The notes: generated by a model not told the origin, from the sequence alone. A stretch of DNA of 64,000 nt from Sulfitobacter marinus (GCF_900116285.1 NZ_FPAJ01000004.1:248001-312000); one strand, 5' to 3'; shown: positions 49,166 to 58,817, counted from the first letter of the stretch. Made by a program: numbers and translations.

Positions 49166-49932
49166 CCGGCGAAGGGGTCTACGGGATACCCGACATGGGA
49201 CAGATACAAACCATGTGGCGGCGATACCGGTCCGCAGGCCTGACGGTCGCGGGCCTCAAGCATGGTTTTGACGTCGTCGGGGCGTAAAGACCCTGCGCCG
49301 ACGCGTTCTAACGTGCCAACAAAACTGCGCACTTGGTTGTGCAAAAACGACCTCGCGCGCACATCGAAATGCACCTCGGGCCCTGCAGGGGTATCCACCA
49401 AGTTCATGTCCAGACGATCAACGGTTTTGACAGGCGTCATCGATTGGCAAATTGTCGACCGAAATGTTGTGAAATCATGCTGACCCAGCAAATGGCTCGC
49501 CCCCTCGCGCATCGCATCCAGATCGAGCGGCTTTTTCACATTCCAGACCAGCCCCGCCTGAAAGGTCGCTGGCGCGCGGCGCATAAGGATACGAAACAAA
49601 TAGCGCCGTTCCTGCGCGGAAAAGCGGGCGTGGAATGTGTCATCTACCTGCACACAATCAACAATCGCCACCGGGTGCGGCTTCATATGATAGTTTAACG
49701 CTTCGGACAGCCGGAACGGGGTCCAGTCGCGCTCCATATCGCAATGGGCGACCTGTGCCGTTGCGTGAACGCCTTTGTCGGTGCGGCCCGCCGCCGCAAT
49801 ATTGTGGTCGCGCGGCTCGATCTTGGCCAGTGCAGCCTCGATCACGCCCTGAACCGAGGGCACGTCGTTCTGGCGTTGCCACCCGTGAAAGGGTTCGCCG
49901 TGGTATTCGATTTTCAGGGCATAGCGATACAT
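49162..49932 (-). CDS. truA: tRNA pseudouridine38-40 synthase TruA
   Basis: 256 aa. The catalytic Asp is in [17 protein letters not shown]; the N-terminus [14 protein letters not shown] is the usual TruA start. Modifies positions 38-40 of the tRNA anticodon arm. Confidence 0.96.
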   Translation of the reverse strand: MYRYALKIEYHGEPFHGWQRQNDVPSVQGVIEAALAKIEPRDHNIAAAGRTDKGVHATAQVAHCDMERDWTPFRLSEALNYHMKPHPVAIVDCVQVDDTFHARFSAQERRYLFRILMRRAPATFQAGLVWNVKKPLDLDAMREGASHLLGQHDFTTFRSTICQSMTPVKTVDRLDMNLVDTPAGPEVHFDVRARSFLHNQVRSFVGTLERVGAGSLRPDDVKTMLEARDRQACGPVSPPHGLYLSHVGYPVDPFAG

Positions 49933-50025
49933 GGCGGGGGCTTAGCGCGGGTGGTGTCTTCTGGCAATCCCTGCACCCCGTGCTTATGTTCACTTTCAAC
50001 AGTAAGGTAAGGGCGGGCGCAGGCT

Positions 50026-51438
50026 TTGGTACTCTCTAGAATTGCCGATGGTATTTGGCGACAGGTGGAAAACGTTCAGGACGGCGTGTCGGAAACGTTT
50101 TTTGAACCGGTTATCCGTCTGGGCGTCACCGGGCTGGCGCGATCAGGCAAGACGGTTTTTATCACATCGCTGGTGGCAAACCTGCTGGACCGGGGCCGGA
50201 TGCCGGGATTGCTCGCCGCCTCTGAGGGGCGGATCGAGGCCGCATTTTTGCAGCCGCAACCCGACGATACCGTGCCGCGTTTTGAATATGAGAACCACCT
50301 TGCCGCTTTGACAGGCCCCACGCCTCATTGGCCCGAAAGCACCCGCGCGATATCGCAGCTGCGCTTGTCCTTGCGTGTGCGGCCAAATGGCTTGCTCGCT
50401 GGGTTTCAGGGGCCACGCACAATCCACTTGGACATTGTGGATTACCCGGGCGAATGGCTGCTGGATTTGGCGTTGCTGGATGTAGATTATGCACAATGGT
50501 CCGCGCAGGTTTTGCAGCGGATCGAAGGGCGCGACGAGGCGGAGGCCTACCGCGCTTTGGTCGCAGACACGGATGCGCAGGCGGCGCTTGATGAACCCAC
50601 CGCACAGGCACTTGCCGCGAGCTTTGCCGGATATCTGCAGGCCGCGCGGGCCAATGGCTATTCCGATTGTACGCCGGGACGATTTTTGCTGCCCGGTGAT
50701 CTGGCCGGATCGCCAGTGTTGACCTTCGCGCCATTACCCGGCGAGGGTGGCCCCCGTGGATCGTTGCTGCGCGAAATGGCACGGCGGTTCGAGGCGTATA
50801 AACGCAAAGTCGTGCAGCCGTTTTTCCGCGACCATTTTGCCAAGATCGACCGTCAGATTGTGCTGGTCGATGCGTTGGGCGCGATCAATCAAGGCCCCCG
50901 TGCCGTCGAAGACCTGCGCGCCGCAATGACCGAAATTCTGAGCAGCTTTAGACCCGGGCGCAACGGCTTCCTGACGCAAATCCTGCGCGGGAAACGCGTC
51001 GAGAAAATCCTGTTCGCCGCGACCAAGGCCGATCATTTGCATCATTCTCAACATCCCAGCCTGACCGCGATTATGGAGGCGTTGACCCGCGACGCCCGAG
51101 ACCGTGCGCGGTTTGCGGGGGCGGCGACCTCTGCCATGTCGTTGGCGTCCTTGCGGGCCACGACCGAAGCGTCGATGCAGCATGATGGTGAAACTTTGGA
51201 TGTCGTACGCGGCAGTCTGCTTGAGACCGGAAAAGAGGCGGCGTTCTATCCCGGTGAGCTGCCTAAAGACCCCGCGTATCTGCTGAGCCCCGCGCGGGCG
51301 GGGGCAGAAAAATGGCTGGATCAGGATTACAAAATCATGCGTTTTGCCCCGGCGAAATTGAACCTGCGCCCCGGCGACGGGCCCCCACATATCCGGCTGG
51401 ACCGCGCGGCAGAATTTCTGATCGGAGACCGGTTGTGA
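50026..51438 (+). CDS. ycjX: YcjX-like P-loop protein
   Basis: 470 aa of the DUF463/YcjX family, predicted GTP- or ATP-binding. Walker A GLARSGKTVFITSL starts near residue 37; the Walker B-like DIVDYPGEWLLDL and KADHLHHSQH (NKxD-like position) follow. It starts with TTG at 50026 (the first Met codon of the frame in this position); an ATG alternative is not close. Function unknown; in E. coli ycjX lies beside ycjF and is stress-inducible with phage-shock genes. Its stop overlaps the next start (GTGA). Confidence 0.86.
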   Translation: MVLSRIADGIWRQVENVQDGVSETFFEPVIRLGVTGLARSGKTVFITSLVANLLDRGRMPGLLAASEGRIEAAFLQPQPDDTVPRFEYENHLAALTGPTPHWPESTRAISQLRLSLRVRPNGLLAGFQGPRTIHLDIVDYPGEWLLDLALLDVDYAQWSAQVLQRIEGRDEAEAYRALVADTDAQAALDEPTAQALAASFAGYLQAARANGYSDCTPGRFLLPGDLAGSPVLTFAPLPGEGGPRGSLLREMARRFEAYKRKVVQPFFRDHFAKIDRQIVLVDALGAINQGPRAVEDLRAAMTEILSSFRPGRNGFLTQILRGKRVEKILFAATKADHLHHSQHPSLTAIMEALTRDARDRARFAGAATSAMSLASLRATTEASMQHDGETLDVVRGSLLETGKEAAFYPGELPKDPAYLLSPARAGAEKWLDQDYKIMRFAPAKLNLRPGDGPPHIRLDRAAEFLIGDRL

Positions 51439-51878
51439 CCACATTGCGTTTGGCACGCGACTTGGATGCGGGGGCCGTGGGCGCGATCCTGTCGGAATTC
51501 GTAGACACGTCAGACTGGATGCCGCGCATTCATACCCGCGCCGAAGATATCGCCCATGCGGCGCGCATGATTGATTTGGGGCGGGTCCATGTGGCTGAGG
51601 AAGACGGCGCAGTTGTCGGTTTCTGCGCGAGAAATGGTGAGGATTTGGACGCGCTATATGTAGCGGCAAAAAATCGCGGGCAAGGTATTGGCAAAGCCCT
51701 GTTAAAGCATGAGAAGGCCGCGGTGGACCAGCTGGAACTATGGACATTTCAGGCCAACGAAGCGGCCCAGCGGTTTTATCTGCGCCACGGCTTCATTGAG
51801 GTGCAGCGCACGGATGGCAGCGGCAATGATGAACGCTTGCCGGATATTCAATACGAATGGCGACGGGAGACTGTGTGA
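51435..51878 (+). CDS. GNAT N-acetyltransferase between ycjX and ycjF
   Basis: 147 aa. The acetyl-CoA site is NRGQGIGKALLKHEK; WTFQANEAAQRFYLRHGFIEVQRTDG is the C-terminal GNAT motif, with a broader YITE-type N-terminal. It starts with GTG in the ycjX stop and ends in TGATG with ycjF, so it is translated as part of the trio. Substrate unknown. Confidence 0.83.
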   Translation: MTTLRLARDLDAGAVGAILSEFVDTSDWMPRIHTRAEDIAHAARMIDLGRVHVAEEDGAVVGFCARNGEDLDALYVAAKNRGQGIGKALLKHEKAAVDQLELWTFQANEAAQRFYLRHGFIEVQRTDGSGNDERLPDIQYEWRRETV

Positions 51879-52891
51879 TGGCCAAAGGTCCGGTATTATT
51901 TGACCTGGAGGAAGACGCGGCACCGCGCCCGTCTGTGTCTGAAGCCCCGCCCGTGCCAGATGCCGGCGCGCCCGCGCCGCAAGGCCAAGCGATGCAAATC
52001 GCAGCGCGGCTCGGGGCGCGGAAACCGTCGAAACTGGTCAAGCTGTTCTGGTGGTTGCTGACGGCGTTCATCGGGGCATTGGTGTCGATTTCGGCATGGA
52101 ACTTTATCGCCGGTCTGATGGCCAGTTATCCGGTGGTCGGGCTTGCGATGAGCGTGTTGATTGGCGCGTTGCTGCTGGTGGTCGCATTGCTGTGCCTGCG
52201 CGAACTTGCGGCGTTCAGCCGGTTGGCGCGGCTGGACGGATTGCATCACGACGTTGGCGAAGCGTTGGCGCAGGATAATTTGAAAGCCGCGCGGTCGGTG
52301 ACGGATCGGCTGGTGGGCCTTTATCAAGGGCGCGAGGATACCCGCTGGGGTCGCGACCGTTTGGCTGAGTTGCGAGCAGATCAACTGGATGCGCAAAGCC
52401 TGCTGGCGTTGACCGAGGCTGAATTGCTTGGCCCGCTGGACATCGCCGCCAGCCGGGAGGTCGAAGCCGCAGCGCGGCAGGTGGCGACAGTGACCGCATT
52501 GGTGCCACTGGCGCTGGCCGATGTGGCCGCTGCCCTGACCAGCAACCTGCGCATGATCCGCCGTATCGCCGAAATCTATGGCGGTCGGTCAGGGTTCTTT
52601 GGGTCATGGCGGCTGACCCGGGTGGTGATGTCGCATCTGGTGGCCACCGGCGCGGTAGCTGTGGGCGATGACATGCTGGAACCGATCCTTGGCGGGACGG
52701 TTCTGGCCAAGCTGTCGCGGCGCTTTGGCGAGGGGTTGGTCAACGGTGCGTTGACCGCACGGGTTGGTGTTGCAGCCATGGAGGTGTGCCGCCCGATGCC
52801 GTTTTCGCCGGTGCGCAGACCCAAGGTGCGAAGCATTATCAAGCGGGCCTTGTCGGGTTTGTTCGGCAAAGGATCGAAGACTGAGGTTTGA
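51878..52891 (+). CDS. ycjF: YcjF-like membrane protein (TIGR01620/DUF697)
   Basis: 337 aa. A soluble N-terminal region (about 1-55, Pro/Ala-rich) is followed by two membrane helices (about 60-80 and 92-112) and a C-terminal DUF697 domain (LADVAAALTSNLRMIRRIAEIYGGRSG). The ATG at 51878 shares a base with the preceding stop (TGATG). YcjF and YcjX are conserved partners of unknown function; the pairing here, split by a GNAT gene, supports one system. Confidence 0.87.
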   Translation: MAKGPVLFDLEEDAAPRPSVSEAPPVPDAGAPAPQGQAMQIAARLGARKPSKLVKLFWWLLTAFIGALVSISAWNFIAGLMASYPVVGLAMSVLIGALLLVVALLCLRELAAFSRLARLDGLHHDVGEALAQDNLKAARSVTDRLVGLYQGREDTRWGRDRLAELRADQLDAQSLLALTEAELLGPLDIAASREVEAAARQVATVTALVPLALADVAAALTSNLRMIRRIAEIYGGRSGFFGSWRLTRVVMSHLVATGAVAVGDDMLEPILGGTVLAKLSRRFGEGLVNGALTARVGVAAMEVCRPMPFSPVRRPKVRSIIKRALSGLFGKGSKTEV

Positions 52892-52904
52892 TCGGTGCGC
52901 CGGA

Positions 52905-52948
52905 TTGGGGCGCTGCCCCAAACCCCGGGATATTTAAGAGCCAGAGAA
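52905..52948 (+). repeat. Dispersed intergenic repeat, copy D (palindrome plus tail)
   Basis: TTGGGGC (52905-52911) and GCCCCAA (52915-52921) form the palindrome, then ACCCC, GGG and the tail core ATATTTAAGAGCCAGAG, identical over 22 bases to 6519-6540. It lies in the 250-base gap between ycjF and ileS; the rest of the gap is AT-rich with no gene. Confidence 0.85.
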
Positions 52949-53141
52949 CAAGGGGCGTAGGGGCTTGTCGCTTGTGGTAGGGGGGCTTATAAGGCGCGTC
53001 ATGAGCCGGATATCCGTGATCATTATTCGAATTATTTTCCCGGCGCTCTGATTTGACGAGACGCCGGGCCTTAGGTGTTAAGAGATACTCGCGCCGCAGC
53101 TGACCATCCCTTTTATATTTGTTTGCCAAAGGACGCCCCAC

Positions 53142-56057
53142 ATGTGCGCCGACACCCCCGAAACAGTTGATTATAAATCCACGCTGAACCTGCCCAAGAC
53201 CGATTTTCCGATGCGTGCGGGCCTGCCCAAGCGCGAGCCCGAGTGGCTGGCACAGTGGGAGAAAATTGGCGTTTATGACCGGTTGCGTGAAAAGCAGGAC
53301 CGCACGCCCTTTACGCTGCATGATGGCCCGCCCTATGCGAACGGGCATCTGCACATCGGTCACGCGCTGAACAAGACGATCAAGGACATGATCGTGCGCA
53401 GCCATCAGATGATGGGGTTTGACGCGCGCTATATCCCCGGTTGGGATTGCCACGGTTTGCCAATTGAATGGAAGATCGAGGAAGAGTACCGCAAGAAAGG
53501 CCGCAACAAGGACGACGTTCCGATCAACGAATTTCGCGCAGAATGCCGCCAGTTCGCGGCGGGCTGGGTTGATATCCAGCGCGAGGAATTCAAACGTCTG
53601 GGTGTCACAGGTAACTGGGCCGATCCCTACCTGACGATGGATTTCCATGCCGAGCGTGTGATCGCCGAAGAGTTCATGAAGTTCCTGATGAACGGGACGC
53701 TGTATCAGGGTTCAAAACCGGTGATGTGGTCGCCTGTTGAACAAACAGCCTTGGCCGAAGCTGAGGTCGAGTATCACGACAAGGAGAGCTTTACCATTTG
53801 GGTGAAGTTCAAGGTTGTGGGTACTGGCGACGCGACGTTGGACAGTGCTCAGGTAGTCATCTGGACCACGACGCCTTGGACCATACCCAGCAACAAAGCT
53901 GTCGTTTATGGCGAGGGCATTTCCTATGGTCTGTACGAAGTTACGGGCCGCCCCGAGGAATCTTGGGTTAGCATCGGGGATCGCTATATTCTGTCTGACG
54001 CCATGGCGATGGAGGTCTTTGGCCGCGCGCGTCTGGATGAAACCATGGTGCGCCGTCTGTGTGACGTGACGCAGGATGATTTGGCAAAAATCAAGTTGCA
54101 ACACCCTCTCGCCGGTGCCGACGGTGCAAACGGCGAATGGGATGATCTGCGTGATTTCCGCGCCGCTGATTTCGTAACGGACACCGAAGGCACAGGTTTT
54201 GTGCATTGTGCACCGAGCCACGGGATGGAGGAGTATGAGCTCTACCGTGGTCTGGGCATGCTGCAGGATGTCATCACATACAACGTCAATGATGATGGTA
54301 TGTTCCGCGCCGATCTGCCGTTCTTTGGCGGCAAGTTCATCCTGAACCGCAAGGGCAAGGAGGGCGACGCCAACACTGCTGTGATCAACAAGCTGGTCGA
54401 GGTCGGTGGGCTGCTCGCACGTGGCAAGATCAAGCACAGCTACCCGCATTCATGGCGCTCCAAAGCACCTATCATCTACCGCAACACGCCGCAGTGGTTT
54501 GCAGCCATCGACAAGCCTGTTGGCGATGGGTTGGACACCTTTGGCAAGACCATACGCGAGCGGGCCCTGACCGAGATCGATAATGTGAACTGGGTGCCGA
54601 AGAAGGGTCGTAACCGCCTGCATTCGATGATGGAGGCACGGCCCGACTGGGTGTTGTCACGTCAACGTGCGTGGGGCGTGCCGCTGACCTGCTTTACCAA
54701 GAAGGGCGCGTTGCCGACTGACGCTGATTTCCTGCTGCGCAATCCAGAGGTGAACAAGCGGATCGTTGATGCGTTCGAGGCCGACGGTGCCGACGTGTGG
54801 TATGAGGATGGCGCGAAAGAGCGGTTCTTGGGCGGGATCGTGAACCCCGATGACTATAATCAAGTGTTCGATATCTTGGATGTGTGGTTTGATTCCGGCT
54901 CCACCCATGCGTTTGTGCTGCGTGACCGTCCTGATGGCACCAAAGACGGCATCGCTGATGTGTATATGGAAGGCACCGACCAACACCGCGGTTGGTTCCA
55001 TTCGTCGCTGTTGCAATCGGTTGGCACCACGGGCCACGCGCCTTATCGCAATGTGGTAACCCATGGCTTTACGCTGGATGCCAAGGGCATGAAGATGTCC
55101 AAATCCATCGGCAACACCATCGTGCCCGAAAAGATCGTGCAGCAATATGGCGCGGATATCCTGCGGCTTTGGGTGGCGCAGACTGATTATACTGCGGATC
55201 AGCGGATTGGGGATGAAATCCTGAAAGGCGTGGCAGACAGCTATCGCCGTTTGCGCAACACGATGCGGTATATGCTGGGGTCGCTCAAAGATTTCGATAA
55301 GTCCAAAGCCGTTGCGGCCGAAGATATGCCCGAGCTGGAGCGTCTAATCCTGCACAAGCTGGCCATTCTGGATGGGGTCGTGCGCGAAGGCTATGCCAAG
55401 TTCGATTTCCAGGGCGTGTTCCGCGCGGTGTTCGAATTTGCCACGCTTGATCTGTCGTCCTTCTATTTCGATATCCGCAAGGATGCCTTGTATTGCGATG
55501 GTGAAACAACGCGCAAACTGGCCGCGCTGACGGTGCTGGATCACTTGTACAGCCGGCTTACCACGTGGCTTGCGCCGATCCTTGTCTTCACGATGGAGGA
55601 AGTCTGGCTGGAACGTCACGGCGGCGAGAACGCTTCGGTGCATTTGCAGGACTTTCCTGAGACGCCTGCCGAATGGCGCGATGATGTGCTGGCGGCCCGC
55701 GCGGAAAAGGTGCGTGCCGTACGCCGTGTGGTCACCGGTGCGCTCGAGGAACAACGGACTGCCAAGGTGATTGGGTCGTCGTTGGAGGCGGCACCAACCG
55801 TCTATCTTGCGCCAGAATATGCAGAGGTCATCACCAACCCTGAAACCTTTGCCGATTTGTGTATTACCAGCCAGATCACCCTGACGACAGGGGACGCACC
55901 CGAAGGGGCGTGGACATCAGATGATGTTGCGGGCGTCGCCGTGGTGTTTGCCAAGGCCGAGGGCGAGAAATGCGCCCGCTGCTGGAAAGTGCTTCCTGAT
56001 GTGGGCACGCATGCGCACCCCGCCGTGTGCAAACGGTGCGACGATGCGGTGTCTTAA
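53142..56057 (+). CDS. ileS: Isoleucyl-tRNA synthetase
   Basis: 971 aa class I aminoacyl-tRNA synthetase. The HIGH motif is at residues 71-74 (NGHLHIGHALNK), KMSKS at about 651-655 (GMKMSKSIGN). The CP1 editing domain (TTTPWTIPSN) lies between, and the C-terminal zinc finger (CARCWKVLP ... CKRCDDAV) is intact. The start at 53142 is an isolated ATG; no T-box or other leader element was recognised. Confidence 0.97.
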   Translation: MCADTPETVDYKSTLNLPKTDFPMRAGLPKREPEWLAQWEKIGVYDRLREKQDRTPFTLHDGPPYANGHLHIGHALNKTIKDMIVRSHQMMGFDARYIPGWDCHGLPIEWKIEEEYRKKGRNKDDVPINEFRAECRQFAAGWVDIQREEFKRLGVTGNWADPYLTMDFHAERVIAEEFMKFLMNGTLYQGSKPVMWSPVEQTALAEAEVEYHDKESFTIWVKFKVVGTGDATLDSAQVVIWTTTPWTIPSNKAVVYGEGISYGLYEVTGRPEESWVSIGDRYILSDAMAMEVFGRARLDETMVRRLCDVTQDDLAKIKLQHPLAGADGANGEWDDLRDFRAADFVTDTEGTGFVHCAPSHGMEEYELYRGLGMLQDVITYNVNDDGMFRADLPFFGGKFILNRKGKEGDANTAVINKLVEVGGLLARGKIKHSYPHSWRSKAPIIYRNTPQWFAAIDKPVGDGLDTFGKTIRERALTEIDNVNWVPKKGRNRLHSMMEARPDWVLSRQRAWGVPLTCFTKKGALPTDADFLLRNPEVNKRIVDAFEADGADVWYEDGAKERFLGGIVNPDDYNQVFDILDVWFDSGSTHAFVLRDRPDGTKDGIADVYMEGTDQHRGWFHSSLLQSVGTTGHAPYRNVVTHGFTLDAKGMKMSKSIGNTIVPEKIVQQYGADILRLWVAQTDYTADQRIGDEILKGVADSYRRLRNTMRYMLGSLKDFDKSKAVAAEDMPELERLILHKLAILDGVVREGYAKFDFQGVFRAVFEFATLDLSSFYFDIRKDALYCDGETTRKLAALTVLDHLYSRLTTWLAPILVFTMEEVWLERHGGENASVHLQDFPETPAEWRDDVLAARAEKVRAVRRVVTGALEEQRTAKVIGSSLEAAPTVYLAPEYAEVITNPETFADLCITSQITLTTGDAPEGAWTSDDVAGVAVVFAKAEGEKCARCWKVLPDVGTHAHPAVCKRCDDAVS

Positions 56058-56085
56058 GCCGGGGTTGCACCCCACAGACGTTTAG

Positions 56086-56544
56086 GTGGCTCTGCGACGG
56101 TCCATCAAGACGCAATTCGGTGTGCTGACAGTAACCGAAGAGGCAGGCGCAATCACGCGCCTGTCTTGGGGGGATGCTTTGAGGCAGGACAGCAGCGATC
56201 TGCTGGAGGACGCTGTGCGTCAGTTGGCTGGTTTTGACACAGGTGCCCTGACCGAATTTACGCTGCCCCTGCGAGTCGAGGGGAGCGATTTCCTCGTGGC
56301 GGTTTGTGACGCGATATTCGCGATCCCCTTTGGCGAAACCCGTACCTATGGCGACATCGCGAAAGAATTGAACGCACCTGCACAGGCCGTGGGGCAGGCC
56401 TGCGGTCAGAACCCTATCCCTGTGATCATCCCGTGCCACCGTGTGATGGGTGCTAAGGGTTTGACAGGATATTCAGGGGCAGGGGGCGTTGAGACAAAAA
56501 TCGCCCTGCTGCGCCACGAAGGGGCGGCGGGGCTGCTGATTTAG
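56086..56544 (+). CDS. ogt: Methylated-DNA-protein cysteine methyltransferase
   Basis: 152 aa. The acceptor Cys is in IIPCHRVMG, with GETRTYGDIAKELN upstream (the DNA-binding helix) and GYSGAGGVETKIALLRHE. Repairs O6-methylguanine by taking the methyl group. The start is GTG at 56086, 28 bases after ileS; it may read through from it. Convergent with pcs. Confidence 0.93.
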   Translation: MALRRSIKTQFGVLTVTEEAGAITRLSWGDALRQDSSDLLEDAVRQLAGFDTGALTEFTLPLRVEGSDFLVAVCDAIFAIPFGETRTYGDIAKELNAPAQAVGQACGQNPIPVIIPCHRVMGAKGLTGYSGAGGVETKIALLRHEGAAGLLI

Positions 56545-56568
56545 AGGCTTGGTTTGCGTGCCGTGCGT

Positions 56569-56588
56569 GGGTGGGTTGGCACCCACCC
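56569..56588. terminator. Hairpin between ogt and pcs
   Basis: GGGTGGGT and ACCCACCC (56569-56576, 56581-56588) form an 8-base stem with loop TGGC. It lies between the two convergent genes and touches the pcs stop. No T run; a generic GTGGGT palindrome type repeat. Confidence 0.5.
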
Positions 56589-57283
56589 TACGGGGTGCGC
56601 TCGTACAGGAACTGTTGCGCGACACCGGCAAAGGTCAGGTACAGGCTGGTCAGAATCAGACCCCAATGCGCCCAGCTGTCGGGATGAAAATCGACCCACG
56701 CCGCCCAGCCTGCAAAGAAGGTCCAGGCCAGCGCCATGGGCAATGTCACGACGCGCCAGCGTTCGGTCCGCACGGGGTGGACGAATTTCAGCGGGGCGAA
56801 CATGGTGATGGCAAGGAATGTCACCAAGATCAACGAAACCCACCAAGGTGGGGACAGGGCGAACAGCACCAGCACCAGCATGTTCCAGCATCCCGGAAAG
56901 CCCCAGAATGAATTGTCTTTGGTTTTCATGCGGGTGTCGCAGAAATACATGGCGCTGGCGAAGGTGATGATAATGATCATGACCCAGCCGCTCCACCCGT
57001 CCATCAGGCCGGATTTGAATAGGGCAAAGGCGGGGATAAACACATAAGTCAGATAGTCGATAATCAGATCAAGCAGCACCCCGTCAAACTCTGGTGCATT
57101 CGCCTTTACATGATATCTGCGGGCCAGGGGGCCATCGATTCCATCTACGAAAAACGCGACAACCAACCATAGGAACATCATATCCCATTGCTGGTCGGCG
57201 GCCGCCAACATGGCCAACATGGCGAATATCGCGCCGGTCGCAGTGAACAAATGAACAAGAAGGGCGCGTGACTGGATACTCAT
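56588..57283 (-). CDS. pcs: Phosphatidylcholine synthase
   Basis: 231 aa, eight hydrophobic segments. The CDP-alcohol phosphatidyltransferase motif is DGIDGPLARRY ... FDGVLLDLIID (DG..AR........G...D...D). Condenses CDP-diacylglycerol with choline; the enzyme is typical of Rhizobiales and Rhodobacterales. The ATG at 57283 (MSIQSRALL) is taken; an in-frame ATG at 57340 adds 19 residues. Confidence 0.93.
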   Translation of the reverse strand: MSIQSRALLVHLFTATGAIFAMLAMLAAADQQWDMMFLWLVVAFFVDGIDGPLARRYHVKANAPEFDGVLLDLIIDYLTYVFIPAFALFKSGLMDGWSGWVMIIIITFASAMYFCDTRMKTKDNSFWGFPGCWNMLVLVLFALSPPWWVSLILVTFLAITMFAPLKFVHPVRTERWRVVTLPMALAWTFFAGWAAWVDFHPDSWAHWGLILTSLYLTFAGVAQQFLYERTP

Positions 57284-57471
57284 GCGCAACAGATGCCAAA
57301 TCTTTCTAACAAGTGCAAAAGGAAAAGCGCACTGAACCACGCCACGTTGGGTTGACCCCGCAGGTGATTCCGCCTAAAGCCTGACAACCAATTTTAGGGT
57401 TGCCCTTGTGCAGCCCATCTGGGTGTTGCGTCGGATCGCCGATGACACCTCTGTAGCAAAAGGATGAACCC

Positions 57472-57771
57472 ATGTCGCGCGTTTGCGAATTGACCGGAAA
57501 AGGCCCGATGACGGGCAACAACGTAAGCCACGCCAAAAACCGCACACGCCGTCGGTTCTTGCCGAACCTGAACGATGTGACCTTGCAGTCCGAAGCATTG
57601 GGCCGCAGCTTTAAGTTCCGCATTTCTGCGGCAGCTTTGCGCACAGTTGACCACCGCGGTGGTCTGGACAAGTTCATGGCCAAAGCAAAGGACACCGAGC
57701 TGTCCGACAACGCTTTGAAAGTGAAAAAGGCGATCGCAAAGTCCAGCGCGACTGCTGAAGCACTTTCCTAA
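57472..57771 (+). CDS. rpmB: 50S ribosomal protein L28
   Basis: 99 aa. [33 protein letters not shown] is the family start (only a short quote is needed). AAAAGGATG gives the ribosome site. The C-terminal region is Lys-rich. A strong terminator follows at 57789. Confidence 0.96.
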   Translation: MSRVCELTGKGPMTGNNVSHAKNRTRRRFLPNLNDVTLQSEALGRSFKFRISAAALRTVDHRGGLDKFMAKAKDTELSDNALKVKKAIAKSSATAEALS

Positions 57772-57788
57772 GGCGTCCTAAAGTTTTT

Positions 57789-57839
57789 CGATGCAACCCT
57801 GGCTTAACCGCCGGGGTTGCGTCGTTTTTACATGTCGAA
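57789..57839 (+). terminator. Rho-independent terminator of rpmB
   Basis: CGATGCAACCC (57789-57799) pairs with GGGTTGCGTCG (57824-57834) with one mismatch, followed by TTTTT. It lies 18 bases after the rpmB stop. Confidence 0.9.
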
Positions 57840-57870
57840 CCTTTGCCGCATTTGCGCTAAGGAGCATGAT

Positions 57871-58215
57871 ATGTTGAACCGTTCCTTCATTGCTGTCCTG
57901 CTTGCCTTGGTGCTGGGAATAACCAGCCAAAGCATGGCGGTCGCACGCGGTGCCTCTGCTGCGACGGGGCAGATGGTGTTGTGCACGGGCACCGGACCGG
58001 TCGCGATCTATCTGGATGCCGAGGGTCAGCCGACATCGGCCCCGCATATTTGTCCTGACGCGGCGCTGAATGTCTTGGTCGATGGTGCCGTAACGCTTCT
58101 TGACCCGCCCGCGCAGTTGATTGTTTTCCGGGTATTCGTATCGCAGCCCGGTGCGCGGCAATTTGTTCGCCCGCAGCACTGGCCTGATACGCGGGCACCC
58201 CCTGTACTTGTCTAA
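57871..58215 (+). CDS. Small exported protein upstream of PCuAC (DUF2946-like)
   Basis: 114 aa. A signal peptide (about 1-26) is followed by a short domain with two Cys, VLCTGTGP and HICPDAAL, in the layout of DUF2946 proteins that accompany copper genes. AAGGAG, 6 bases before ATG 57871, decides the start. It is 41 bases before PCuAC. Copper handling is inferred from the neighbour and the Cys pair. Confidence 0.65.
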   Translation: MLNRSFIAVLLALVLGITSQSMAVARGASAATGQMVLCTGTGPVAIYLDAEGQPTSAPHICPDAALNVLVDGAVTLLDPPAQLIVFRVFVSQPGARQFVRPQHWPDTRAPPVLV

Positions 58216-58233
58216 TTTAAAACTATCTTAGAC
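58210..58233 (+). other. Inverted repeat between the copper-linked genes
   Basis: GTCTAA (58210-58215) and TTAGAC (58228-58233) are exact inverted repeats 12 bases apart, covering the stop codon of the upstream gene. It also contains TTAA-N7-TTAG, one base off the CtrA consensus. An operator is possible but short. Confidence 0.3.
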
Positions 58234-58256
58234 ATCTCAAAACACAGGAATACCCA

Positions 58257-58790
58257 ATGAAACTTGCTTCTTTTACCCGCGCGGTCTGCGCGATTGTTCT
58301 GCTGTCCGCTGGCCCTTTGGCGGCTCAAGGCATTATGGTCAATGACGCCTATGCGCGCAGCTCGACCGCTGCCTCGACCTCTGGCGCGGCATTTATGGTG
58401 CTGATGAACCATTCGGGCAGCGATGACCGGCTGATCGGCGCATCGTCGGATGTGGCTGCAAAAGTCGAACTGCACCAGCACGCAGAAGATTCCAATGGCG
58501 TGATGCGTATGGGCGAGATCGAAGGTGGCGTGCCGATTGCAAATCACGAGACCCACATCTTCAAGCGCGGCGGCGACCACCTGATGTTCATGGGGCTAAA
58601 GCGCCCTTTGCAACAAGGCGAAATGATTAAAGTGACCCTTGAGTTCGAAAAGGCAGGTCCGGTAGATGTCGAAATCATGGTCGATCAGGATCGCAAGCCA
58701 GAGCATGGCGCGATGGACCATAGCAAAATGAACCACGGCAAGATGGATCATTCCGGAGATCATTCCGGCCACGGAAAAGCATCTGACTAA
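58257..58790 (+). CDS. Periplasmic copper chaperone PCuAC
   Basis: 177 aa. A signal peptide (to AAQ, about residue 24) and a PCu(A)C domain with the copper ligands H..M...H.M: ELHQHAEDSNGVMRMG and GGDHLMFMG. The last 25 residues are a His/Met-rich tail (DHSKMNHGKMDHSGDHSGHGK) that could hold more copper. PCuAC delivers Cu(I) to the CuA centre of cytochrome oxidase; ctaC is also in the window. Behind the DUF2946-like gene. Confidence 0.92.
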   Translation: MKLASFTRAVCAIVLLSAGPLAAQGIMVNDAYARSSTAASTSGAAFMVLMNHSGSDDRLIGASSDVAAKVELHQHAEDSNGVMRMGEIEGGVPIANHETHIFKRGGDHLMFMGLKRPLQQGEMIKVTLEFEKAGPVDVEIMVDQDRKPEHGAMDHSKMNHGKMDHSGDHSGHGKASD

Positions 58791-58817
58791 GTACGATCAG
58801 GCGGCTAGAGGGCGAAT

